From Labyrinthula sp. Ha (taxonomy: Eukaryota; Sar; Bigyra; Labyrinthulida; Labyrinthulaceae), in the NCBI GenBank assembly GCA_015227615.1, contig JAALGZ010000003.1:186001-250000 (forward strand): a stretch of 64,000 nt of DNA. The letters are read 5' to 3'. The translations under genes were made by a program, and so were the position numbers. The notes under the pieces are model-generated. The model made no database searches and had not been told where the DNA came from. It saw nothing but the letters and a program-made list of their open reading frames with translations. Shown one piece after another: positions 57,001-64,000 of the stretch (the first letter of the stretch is position 1; every line of letters begins with the position of its first letter).

Positions 57001-59764
57001 GCGAATGGTTGGTCACTAAATATCTGATAAGTAGAGTCCTGGGAATAACAAGCTGGTTCCTAAAGTACAAAATTCCTTCCTTGTCGGTACATTTTTCTTT
57101 AAATGCGTTATCCATCTGCCGTTGATGTTTCTGTATTTTCTTTAGGTTTATGTTCTCCCAACTTGAGTTTGGATAAAATGGCGATAAAAAGGATATGTGC
57201 TCATTGAAAAGGTCGGTTCTGAGCTCTTCGATCGTTGTATTTACTGATTCTTCAAGGACATCTTTGAAGTTCAGATCCTCTTGCTTCTTCCTCTTGGCTA
57301 CATCGTCCTCTGCATTTGTCCTTAGGCTTCTTAGTTTTATTGTAATATAAGTCTGCTCCTCCGAAAAAGTGCTAAGGTCGGTAAAATATGTATTTTCATC
57401 ATCGATTAAGGTGGTGTAGTCAAAAGAATCTTCTTGAATAACCTGTTTTGAGTTATCCATAAGGTCGTAAAGATCAGTCTTGGCCCGGTTCGCGGTTAAA
57501 TCTTCGTTCAACTTCACAGAGCAGCGCGTTAACCTTAACTTCTGATCTCTTCCCCATCTGGTCAACAAATCAGCTACGAAGTTATCGCGGCTTGAAATAT
57601 GAAAAATAACCATATCTACTGCCTGGAGCCTAAGAATCCACCGGTACAATCTGTCCCAGTAGATCCTTTTTTCATTTTCTTTTGTCTTTACTATGGATAA
57701 AAGTGCCTTGTGATCCGTGTAGACATATATACCACCTGCATGTATTCTCAGCATAAACCCTATGCGTTCGAACGCGTAGACGATGGGGTAGAGCTCCTTT
57801 GAGGCTATGTGCCATCTTAACTCGGAGTTCGAAAATCCCCCGCTGAGAAACATGAGGGGCTTAGGGCGCAATGCCCTTACGTCATTATTTATGTTTTCCT
57901 TTTCATCTTGGAACAATGATAGAGACCAAGTATCTGCTGAAGAATCCGTGAACAGCAGGAGCGGTTTCCTGTGGTCGTAGCTTGTAAGAAACCTCTTTGA
58001 ACTCTCCACAATAGCCTCTTTCAATTTGATGTAGGCAGTCTCCAGCTCCTCGGTCCAATCGATTAATTCCTTTTCCTTTTCAATTTGGGATAACTTCTTT
58101 CCACCCAGATTCGCGAAATGCGCGAAGGGCTTTCTCAAAGCTGCCAAATATGGAATATTTGGACTTAGCCAGTTGGCTAAATATACGAGTTGTGCTGCTT
58201 GATGACGATATTGCGGTCGCGGCATGTTCATAATTTTGTCGTAAAACTGCGGACTGAAATTCCAAAGGCCGTCTCGAACTTCTCTTCCACACCAAACGGT
58301 GTGTTTTTCTCCGAAGCCACATTTTCTAAGATTGAATCTGATCCTCTTTGTCATAGCTCTTCTTAACAAAACTTCAAGCATGTGGATCAGCATTGAAAAT
58401 GTTCTGGAATATATTAGTAGGTCGTCCAACCACGCAACCACACCATCCCCTTCTCTAGCAAACAGACGTTCATCGTTGTCATCAATAATTTCATTAATAA
58501 TTCTGTCGAAAAAGAGGGCTGGTGTGTTACACCAGCCCATTGGGCTTCCGTTCATCCGCCAGGCCGAGCGTCGCGAAACGAGGGTGAAGATTTCGCGACT
58601 TTCCTGGTCAGTGGGCATAAAATCGAACCCACTTAGTACGTCCAATGTGATGTAAAACTTCGAATCCTTCAATGAAAGCAGTTGCCGCTCGAGATTTGGG
58701 AGGTTTAGGGAGGTTGGAATGGTGATACGGTTCAAACGTATCATGTTTGAAACCATTCTGAAGCGATTTAGTATGTTGGACTTACGCCACTTCTCCTTCT
58801 CCTCCTCCGATCTGTCTAACCAGTCAGCTGGAACTTTCATTTTCTTCGGGACCACAAAGACGGGGTGTCCCCACAACGGATTTGTAGATCGTTCTACTAT
58901 TCCAGCTTCCTGTAATGCTTGGAATTTTAGCTCCAAAAACTCCTCGGCCTCGGGACTTTGATGATAGCCGTCTGAGCGGAGTATTTTGTAGCCCGGTTTT
59001 AAATCCACATGAATAGGATTTAGTAAGCTCATCCTTGCGTTGGACTGCTTTACCCCCCAGGAGGTGGGGTATTTCTTTATCACAGAGTTCATTCTTTCTT
59101 TTTCAGAGTCAGAAAATATCGATTCTTCCAGTTTATTCTTAATCATTTCCTCTAACAGAGCCTTCTCATCTGAAGCGAAAATATTTCCTTCCCCAATGCC
59201 AAGCTCGTTCAGCTCGTCTGGAATGTTGTCCACCACGTTTGTGATGGCAATGGGGAGTATATTCTCGGGCTCCTTCAGGGCCTCTAATTCTTCAAAGTGG
59301 CTTGATCCAACTTCTTCGAAAGGAACTGCTTTGATCTTCCTTACACCTGGAACTAGATTTTTCAGAGGCTTCGTAATTTTGTTGGGTTCTATATTGTTGT
59401 CCAATATCTTGTGAATAAACTTGACGTTTTCTTTTTGAAGAACTTCTCTCAATATTTCCTTTAATGCCGTAACCTTGCTCTGCGTCTTAAGATAGACATC
59501 ATTGTTCTTCTGATGGTTTAATTTTACATCTTTTTCAGTGTTTAGAAATAATAGGAATCTGGAAGCTTGCTTGAGCGTTTTTAACTTTGAAATGTTCTCA
59601 AATCGTTGGCCCTCTGGTTGCCCTCCTTCACTTTCATAAACAATGTTCTCGGCAAGTCTGAACTTCATTTTATATAACAGATTAAAAGTTCTATACCAAT
59701 CTGACTCTTGTGCCTCCACCGCTATGAATATAAACTGTTGGTAGTTAAAAGATGATTTGTCCAA
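54083..59764 (-). CDS. Pol polyprotein: RT-RNase H-integrase-chromodomain-SANT-like-MT-A70
   Basis: A frame of 1893 codons. Approximate domains: reverse transcriptase about 260-500 (YITLDVLSGFDF, GSPMGWCNTPALFFDRI, catalytic WLDD with Asp447-448); RNase H about 600-720 (LLLFTDSSADTW, YTDHKALLSIV); integrase about 910-1100 with HHCC zinc site (HSLRGHP, CLHCQRG) and DDE core (GADYLYINSTGY, IATDNGSHFANS, STEVMNSS); chromodomain about 1288-1342 (YQLRVRWLGFTSKSDTWESL); SANT/Myb-like segment about 1398-1470 (GWFPQEKEVLNSLVMKFGSG, YRSKQQMSTQIQKSINLQSF); MT-A70 methyltransferase about 1690-1890 with DPPW at 1704-1707. The last two domains are extra to any Ty3 Pol I know. Nominal start is uncertain because the frame is continuous in phase with gag. 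It is a virus-like element protein that looks whole. Confidence 0.93.
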   Translation of the reverse strand: MDKSSFNYQQFIFIAVEAQESDWYRTFNLLYKMKFRLAENIVYESEGGQPEGQRFENISKLKTLKQASRFLLFLNTEKDVKLNHQKNNDVYLKTQSKVTALKEILREVLQKENVKFIHKILDNNIEPNKITKPLKNLVPGVRKIKAVPFEEVGSSHFEELEALKEPENILPIAITNVVDNIPDELNELGIGEGNIFASDEKALLEEMIKNKLEESIFSDSEKERMNSVIKKYPTSWGVKQSNARMSLLNPIHVDLKPGYKILRSDGYHQSPEAEEFLELKFQALQEAGIVERSTNPLWGHPVFVVPKKMKVPADWLDRSEEEKEKWRKSNILNRFRMVSNMIRLNRITIPTSLNLPNLERQLLSLKDSKFYITLDVLSGFDFMPTDQESREIFTLVSRRSAWRMNGSPMGWCNTPALFFDRIINEIIDDNDERLFAREGDGVVAWLDDLLIYSRTFSMLIHMLEVLLRRAMTKRIRFNLRKCGFGEKHTVWCGREVRDGLWNFSPQFYDKIMNMPRPQYRHQAAQLVYLANWLSPNIPYLAALRKPFAHFANLGGKKLSQIEKEKELIDWTEELETAYIKLKEAIVESSKRFLTSYDHRKPLLLFTDSSADTWSLSLFQDEKENINNDVRALRPKPLMFLSGGFSNSELRWHIASKELYPIVYAFERIGFMLRIHAGGIYVYTDHKALLSIVKTKENEKRIYWDRLYRWILRLQAVDMVIFHISSRDNFVADLLTRWGRDQKLRLTRCSVKLNEDLTANRAKTDLYDLMDNSKQVIQEDSFDYTTLIDDENTYFTDLSTFSEEQTYITIKLRSLRTNAEDDVAKRKKQEDLNFKDVLEESVNTTIEELRTDLFNEHISFLSPFYPNSSWENINLKKIQKHQRQMDNAFKEKCTDKEGILYFRNQLVIPRTLLIRYLVTNHSLRGHPSKQAELKYLNEVYFEGIKKKDLKNLLTVFRGRCLHCQRGPRLLRRPLHLTKFANKARDLLGADYLYINSTGYILTLIDSVTRKVQLTYAERPSSEDMAIALEKWRADFGFSEVFTIATDNGSHFANSLLNELAKRIGFEQYFTVVYSPWTNGSTEVMNSSILRYLRSLVSQFGMQESEWPYLLPLITYILNNKPMESRGGRTANELFLYFKPKTSLYEKDLKFYSVRVKNHFYEPLDVQDLIQTVDSISSLLDDLQNKTYEVVKFKRELKNQERNKGYGLFVQYSPGDYILLAEEGTQNAQEKTKLSWLGPYQVIEVVSNNVYEVESITGKRRLVHGSRMWFYSHQKPLGGEKLKALFVHNFSALEVEKLISIRTSEGRRPEYQLRVRWLGFTSKSDTWESLESLYQDIPIMVRNFIEQKVEDESFKTHLLVQLGAIDKKKYQKKQNRRLKLNRMFTTRFHKIKNYELLPSGNTIGWFPQEKEVLNSLVMKFGSGNYAEYKQFPYLPYRSKQQMSTQIQKSINLQSFGIFHGLRFDLDQAREFLREHFGIQKFHRNLPGRFNTYSEKDQMIKLFKAEVVLETPPDEIQVPYFRRLEDPRHIKLMEAEFESEDCKRFLSAHGIHTIKQLKQLRLDYSQDVVDLFISSEAILDDFVSYIREHLDFWTTLSWIYSYSCSMEPYKAFYSNVKTIYTSHEEDKGTLSIKISSSDVVLISYWKDIEETKLLLEYTGGNTFKFASRNAFIYVEPPQSLLYLSDVFTLSLLKPRSKSSVFDLVLLDPPWKIGVGDPTRGVHLPYSTMSLKDFESLKLPLSNFPFGGFLFIWVTNSSYWAALKWCHSQHYFLIDSFTWIKMYPSTKLRKSIGYILQHSHETCLVFERRNDEEVEYTDIFNDIEENNISNMFITTPTEPSTKPEEFYLILSTLFPNANCLELFARHNNVRRNWTTCGLELLPEAHCLYTSIVPGSES
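54107..54697 (-). other. MT-A70 (METTL3/14/4, IME4-like) N6-adenine methyltransferase domain within pol
   Basis: The C-terminal ~195 residues carry the MT-A70 signature: FDLVLLDPPWKIG (the catalytic DPPW motif at 54644-54655), YSTMSLKDFESLKLP (as in YxTMSLxEIxxLP), FLFIWVTNSSYWAALKW (family: LLLWVTNxxLxxAxxL), FTWIKMYPSTKLRKSIGYIL with HSHETCLVFER (family: WxKxN..G..GYxLRHxHExCLVG), then PSTKPEEFYLIL and NCLELFARHNNVRRNW (family: SxKPxExYxxIExLxP...LELFARxxRxGWxxxG). Known members make m6A in mRNA (METTL3), or 6mA in DNA or snRNA (METTL4, ciliate MTA1). Which subfamily this is cannot be told by eye. It is in the same open frame as integrase. Confidence 0.92.
55355..55580 (-). other. SANT/Myb-like segment within pol
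   Basis: Between chromodomain and methyltransferase, GWFPQEKEVLNSLVMKFGSGNY is spaced like a Myb/SANT first helix (W, acidic run, L-x3-V-x2-FG-x-G-x-Y). YLPYRSKQQMSTQIQKSI looks like the recognition helix, then LQSFGIFHGLRFDLDQ. The assignment is from pattern only. DNA-binding homeobox/Myb-like partners accompany the MT-A70 enzyme in the ciliate 6mA complex (established knowledge), which makes the pairing suggestive. Confidence 0.5.
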
Positions 59765-59872
59765 GAGAGCTTGGCCTTTTTTGATTTGTAGAATGAGAAT
59801 ATCAACGTCGTCCTGTCGCTGTAGCTTCTTTATCTTGGGCGTTAGAACTAGACTTCGTTCTTTCCCTCCATC

Positions 59873-61582
59873 CTATTTTCTTCTTGTAGCATCTTTAAGG
59901 TTTAGACCTACATTGAATCTTTTGAGCGTCTTTTCGCCAATAATAAGTTCGTCCCAATTTTCACTATTTATACAAAAGAAGCGTTGGACACCTAGGTCCA
60001 ATTCATCGTCACCTTGCGTTAACTTGATCTTTGCAGTTATTACCTTGGCAACTTTCTTGACGCTTTTATCTGGGAATTCAACTTCTTTCACAAAAAGCGG
60101 ATCTTCTTCTTTTATCTTGTATCTTTCCATGGCCTTTAAGCTTGAGACATTTCGGTCTGCTCCAGTGTCAGCAAGACCTGGGACTTGAACGTACTCCTTC
60201 TTATTTATATCAAAAGCTAGAAGGGTGATATTTCGCGCATCATTTCCGACTCTTCTTACGTTTATTCTATATGCAATCATCGGGGCTTGTTTATTTCTTT
60301 GTGGTCTCTTATCCTTCTTATTTTTATTCATCCTCCTTTCAATTTTTTCACCTTCTTTGTTTTCACCTTCTTCGAGGACAAACCATCTTTTCAGTAGGAT
60401 AGACTTCAACTCTTTTATAGAAATATTCTTGCCACACATCATTAGCTCATCATAATCAACTTCGAACTTCTTTGGTACCTTTTGTAGAATAATCTTTAAA
60501 ATCTTCTTCTGGTGCGACCTTTGTTCCTCTTTGCTGAGGTATTTCAATAACTTTAGTACTTCATCAAAGAAGTGATAGATCTGTTCTATAGGGTTTTTCG
60601 ATCCTACTTCCCAATTTAGTTTTGTTTTTAGGTTCTTCAAAGTCCTCTTTTTTTCTAATTTCTCAAACTGCTGAAGGTGTCTGACAAAGTAACGCATAAT
60701 TGCGTTGGAGTCTCTGATATCTACTCCTCTTAATTGTAAAATATCTGCCACTTCTTTTGCCAATAACCCGCAGGCATTTAAACTTGGAACATTTGCCTTT
60801 AAATTTGTAAAGTCGTGAACAAATGCAGCGATGGCTTGGTAAGTTAGCTCCTGTATCTTCTCCGGAGCAGCGAACTTAACATATGGTAAACCACTTGACT
60901 CAACAACCTGGACTTCTTTTGGTGGTATCTCTCTCTGAAAAGGTTTATTCCTCTGACTCGCATCAACATAAGTACTTGCTGTTTCGGACCAGTTGTCAAG
61001 TCCGACAGATAAAGTCGTCAGAGAGGCATCTTCCGTATTCTTCTTGCTCCTTTCCTCAGGGTTCTCATCTTTTACTTCCTCTACCTTTTGTTCGGCTGTT
61101 TGTGCCGTATTGAATGTATTTTGAGAGGCTTTTGAAGTCGACTTGTTTGATGGAGAGTTTTGTCTTTCTAAACCAGAAGCTTCCTTTTCTGCAAGGTCTT
61201 GCGCCCACTTGTTCAATCTATCCTCCTGTCTTTTGATGTCTGCTTCTTTTTCTCTCAGGGACGCTAGCCTTTCTTCAAACAGCTTTTCCGCACGGTCCAT
61301 GGCTCTTCTTTCTCTTTGAGTTATGCGCAATCTTTCCAAAGCATTTGTATCTAAGAGATCTGGGTCAGGAGAGCTTCTTGAAGACCTGCTACGCTCGGCT
61401 GGTGCGTTCTCAGCAGCATTAGCAAGAGGATTTGAATTTGACGGAGTAGAGGGATTTTGAGGGATTTCATCTTGAGACTGATTTTGACCTTGATCGGGCT
61501 CGGATTGCCCTGCAATTTCGTCTGAGGGTGCTTCTTGTCCACCTGAAGGGACGGTGGGAGTTTCATTGTTATCTGAAGACAT
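59873..61582 (-). CDS. Gag-protease polyprotein of the Ty3/Gypsy element
   Basis: A 569-residue frame with an ATG 21 nt from the 5' LTR. The N-terminal ~70 residues are disordered (S, P, N, Q, E-rich). A charged coiled coil follows at about 75-140 (RRAMDRAEKLFEERLASLRE). The capsid-like region at about 240-400 has helices such as NAIMRYFVRHLQQFEKLEKK and PIEQIYHFFDEVLKLLKYL. A strongly basic linker (RRMNKNKKDKRPQRNKQ) precedes a retropepsin-like aspartic protease with LADTGADRN (Asp at about 472; 60158-60169) and DELIIGEKTLKRFNVGL, the second conserved strand of the fold. It looks whole. It should form the element's particle and process the polyprotein. Confidence 0.9.
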   Translation of the reverse strand: MSSDNNETPTVPSGGQEAPSDEIAGQSEPDQGQNQSQDEIPQNPSTPSNSNPLANAAENAPAERSRSSRSSPDPDLLDTNALERLRITQRERRAMDRAEKLFEERLASLREKEADIKRQEDRLNKWAQDLAEKEASGLERQNSPSNKSTSKASQNTFNTAQTAEQKVEEVKDENPEERSKKNTEDASLTTLSVGLDNWSETASTYVDASQRNKPFQREIPPKEVQVVESSGLPYVKFAAPEKIQELTYQAIAAFVHDFTNLKANVPSLNACGLLAKEVADILQLRGVDIRDSNAIMRYFVRHLQQFEKLEKKRTLKNLKTKLNWEVGSKNPIEQIYHFFDEVLKLLKYLSKEEQRSHQKKILKIILQKVPKKFEVDYDELMMCGKNISIKELKSILLKRWFVLEEGENKEGEKIERRMNKNKKDKRPQRNKQAPMIAYRINVRRVGNDARNITLLAFDINKKEYVQVPGLADTGADRNVSSLKAMERYKIKEEDPLFVKEVEFPDKSVKKVAKVITAKIKLTQGDDELDLGVQRFFCINSENWDELIIGEKTLKRFNVGLNLKDATRRK

Positions 61583-61591
61583 CTCTGCACG

Positions 61592-61603
61592 TATCTCGAG
61601 ATA
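61592..61603 (-). other. 12-bp palindrome at the primer-binding position
   Basis: TATCTCGAGATA, a perfect palindrome, abuts the inner end of the 5' LTR where the minus-strand primer-binding site should be. It does not begin TGG as sites for tRNA 3' ends usually do. It may be the binding site for an internal or half-tRNA primer, or part of a self-priming fold as in Tf1/sushi elements (known for that branch). Confidence 0.45.
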
Positions 61604-61898
61604 TGTTCTTACCTAGGATGTGATTTAGAGAATTTCAGACTTGTGTATTCCTTCAATTAACGCTTAAATGCAGTTACGATATGTACGATACAAAACTAGA
61701 ATATATAGCATTTTATGGCAATATGAGGTAATGCTATATTACATTGCTTAGTGTTATGACATATTATGACACTGACGATAGCCTACCAGTAGCAATAGAC
61801 CTAACCCTAACGGATATAAGAAATGTGACCCCAAAGGTCGGGATTTGAGTGAAGGAAGGTTCTCAGACTGGAAACTGCAGGTCCTTATGAGAAGGACA
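61604..61898 (-). repeat. 5' LTR of the Ty3/Gypsy element
   Basis: 295 bp, apparently identical to 53778-54072. It should hold the element's promoter. The plus strand contains CCTAACCCTAACGG, a chance telomere-like run. Confidence 0.95.
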
Positions 61899-64000
61899 CC
61901 AGGAATGACGTACTATTCGACTAATTTCGCTTTGTTTAACCTGGTCTCTGCAACTCATACTAAAATAAATTTCCTTTTATATATTTTATTTTCATATCTA
62001 AGTTTTTCCTTCTTTGTACGTACCTTATGTTTAGAGTGCTTAATTCTAGACAATTGTTTCGCTCAGCATGTTTCGTCATGGTTGGTTTGTTCATTGGACC
62101 TTAAATCAACGTACTCCAGCAGCCCTTCTCCAGGTTGCAGCAAATTCCAAAGATGCAAAACTAAATACATGAACAATAATTTATTAATGGTTCTGGAACG
62201 TTTTGTGTTGCAGCAGCAATGCCATGGAGGATTTTCTCTTTTTGGAGGTTGCTATTTATGGACGTCCACATTATGGCATCTAAAAAAAGGGGCAGCGGGA
62301 TACAATCTAGCTCTATGCTCTATGAGGGTAGTCAAGAGAAATGATTGATAGCATTTCATACATAAGACTCCCTGTGCACCAAGAATTCTGTTTTCCTGCT
62401 CTCTCTTGTTGAAATAAACAAGTGTTGGCGGCTCACAGTGATAATTAATGACTAATTAAGCTAGCTGATAATCCTCAACAATACCGTTATTCCTCTACCT
62501 GAGGGGATTTCCATGTGCAAAAGAGGTACAAGCTATTCCTGAAAACTAAATTCAGCTACACGTGAGAGATGTAGGAGACTTTGTTACGTATATCATGGTT
62601 TCATCTCTCTTTATCGTTCTTGTGAACTCTCTAATCTCTGTCAAATTCTTTAGACTGGTAAAATGATACAAATACTTTGTTCTGATCGATGATTTTGGTT
62701 CTGTGACTAACGAAGCAGTTCACATACACGTTGTGCTAATAGTTTTGATACTTGGTTCCAATATTTATGTAGGTAATACAAAAGCTTCATAACCTGCTTT
62801 TACTACTTTTCTCGCATAAACTGTATTTTGTTTGTCCCCTTAAAAACATTTAAGATATAAACCATAGTTTTACTTAACTTTCTACTATTCCTTATGTTTA
62901 TATTGAGCTCCTGTACTTAAACTTTATTTACATCTGTGCCCAAAAAATACCTAGTATAAAAAGCTTTGCCTTTGCAACCAATATCTAAGTTCAGACAGTA
63001 CTTATTTTTGCTTATTTAATTTTAGAACCGTTTAATATCGGCTCCTGAGTTTTTTCCGCAAATATGCTTTCTGTTGCGAAAGCTGCAACAATTTCCCAGA
63101 ATCCCACACGATCTCAACTAGTCCGTTCTTGGTGGCTTTAACTTGTTCCTTAAACGTAGATGGCATATATCCACCTGATCACATACAAGCTTTTAAAAGC
63201 TTAGTATTAACAAATGACATATTATTTCAGCAATGCCTTATTTCCTGGATGGTTTGAGCTTATTTCTTTTTACACATGTTAACGTGAGGTTATAGCACAT
63301 GCCCGATGGAAGGGCAAGAGGGTATTTACAGTTTTAGGTACTTATAGCCCGAGATAGATCTCCATTCCATTTTACTTCAGATTTAACCCACAAATGGCCA
63401 GTATCACGTGTAAAATTCTTTGAGAATCCGTCCTGCTCTTTTCTACTCGAGACTCCCAACTAATCAGAATGAAGAATCTATAAGCAAGAATCCAATAAAC
63501 ACTTAGAAAATAGACATATCAGAGTTATCAAATACTGCACCTGGGACCTTATCCCAGAAAAAGCATATAAGTATTACATGAAAGTGTATGAGTAGTTGAA
63601 GATCTTTGGGGGCCAGAGTTAGGTCTTTTTTGTGTAATACTAGTACAAGTCTACCTAATGAAGCTGAAGGAAGATGACCTAGCACCTAGTATGCTGTGGA
63701 CAAAACTGTCATTACCAAAAAAAGTCTGAAGCATTTATTAAGAAGCAATGGCCGAAACTAATAGGAAAAATTAGAGGGCTTGCTAAGAGTCTGAGCAAGA
63801 AATGTGTTTCTAAGAAATCCGAAGCCTACCCCAAAGTTCAACTTTAAGCTACATCAGTGGTGGAAAAAGGAGAATGTGTTTGCTTTATGAAGAACACCAC
63901 TCTGGTTGTTTTATTTTACGCTGGATTTAATTTGTTCGAGGGAATGGTTTGCAGAAGAGAAATGTACGGTTTAAAACTTGAAAGGCATATGGAAAAACAG
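61899..64000. other. No gene recognised
   Basis: A plus-strand frame open to about 62348 crosses out of the LTR (roughly 150 codons beyond it) and has no recognisable domain. The final 500 bp has coding-like composition on the plus strand (KKQWPKLIGKIRGLAKSLSK) but no ATG and no known motif. Otherwise AT-rich. Confidence 0.5.

Larger units (their letters stand above)
53778..61898 (-). mobile_element. Ty3/Gypsy chromovirus carrying an MT-A70 methyltransferase domain; looks whole
   Basis: An 8.1-kb element on the minus strand, with its 5' LTR at the right. Order of parts: 5' LTR 61604-61898, gag-protease frame, pol frame (RT, RNase H, integrase, chromodomain, SANT/Myb-like segment, MT-A70 methyltransferase), G-rich polypurine tract at about 54073-54079, 3' LTR 53778-54072. 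RT-RNase H before integrase and a chromodomain after integrase define a Ty3/Gypsy chromovirus. The LTRs look identical over 295 bp by eye and both long frames are open, so the insertion is very recent. I find no matching target-site duplication (left flank ends GGAGCC, right flank starts CCAGGA). The two frames lie in the same phase, which fits expression of pol by termination read-through, as known for some retroelements. Confidence 0.95.

Noticed and set aside
58080-59414. Several plus-strand frames of 60-124 codons inside the Ty3 pol
   Set aside because: They are antisense shadows of the pol frame, with no domain content of their own.
61790-61812. Telomere-like CCTAACCCTAACGG in the LTRs
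   Set aside because: Less than two full repeats, inside an LTR, and present identically in both copies; chance or LTR-specific.
61845-62348. 167-codon plus-strand frame crossing the LTR boundary
   Set aside because: It starts inside the LTR and has no recognisable domain. Probably a chance frame.
1-64000. CRISPR arrays, rRNA genes, terminal inverted-repeat DNA transposons
   Set aside because: Looked for and not seen. The organism is a eukaryote, and no spaced repeats, rRNA-like stretches or paired TIRs with a transposase frame were found by eye.

Overview
This window is nuclear DNA of a eukaryote. It is clearly AT-rich and sparsely genic. It carries single-copy eukaryotic housekeeping genes (26S proteasome subunit Rpn6/PSMD11, a cathepsin Z-type protease, a cis-prenyltransferase, an inward-rectifier K+ channel, a cytosolic-type sulfotransferase) scattered among transposable elements of at least three classes. 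Host genes are nearly intronless; the one intron I can support is only 32 nt long. The cathepsin insert pattern and the tiny intron suggest a protist rather than an animal or plant, but that placement is inference and weak. Layout: 1-0.6 kb, a gag-like remnant. 0.6-3.6 kb, head-to-head K+ channel and PSMD11 genes sharing about 130 bp of promoter. 3.7-8.4 kb, an old broken Ty1/Copia element with both LTRs. 9.5-11.1 kb, another Copia ruin. 14.7-16.5 kb, a decayed LINE. 16.6-19.7 kb, a small ORF, cathepsin Z and an unknown gene, the last two tail to tail. 24-25.5 kb, Copia remnants. 27.7-29.7 kb, cis-prenyltransferase tail to tail with a second unknown gene. 30.3-32.1 kb, LINE ruin. 35.1-38.4 kb, a fairly well-preserved APE-type LINE. 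39.6-40.6 kb, a third unknown gene. 41.9-42.9 kb, a sulfotransferase interrupted by one in-frame TGA. 44.4-45 kb, LINE ruin. 49.7-50.5 kb, gag remnant. 51.3-53.2 kb, two more unknown genes, tail to tail. 53.8-61.9 kb, a complete-looking Ty3/Gypsy chromovirus. 61.9-64 kb, nothing recognised. The standout is the Ty3/Gypsy element at 53778-61898 (minus strand). Its two 295-bp LTRs look identical by eye and its reading frames are long and open, so it is very young. Its polyprotein runs reverse transcriptase, RNase H, integrase, chromodomain, a SANT/Myb-like segment and then a C-terminal MT-A70 (METTL3/METTL4/IME4-type) N6-adenine methyltransferase domain with a DPPW motif. A retrotransposon carrying its own adenine methyltransferase of the eukaryotic MT-A70 family, next to two chromatin- or DNA-binding modules, is the best candidate here for an undescribed system. 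Five unknown host genes (18.6-19.7, 28.6-29.7, 39.6-40.6, 51.3-52.4 and 52.5-53.2 kb) appear to share a weak C-terminal motif and an LRR/F-box-like texture. They may be one fast-evolving family that repeatedly sits tail to tail with another gene.
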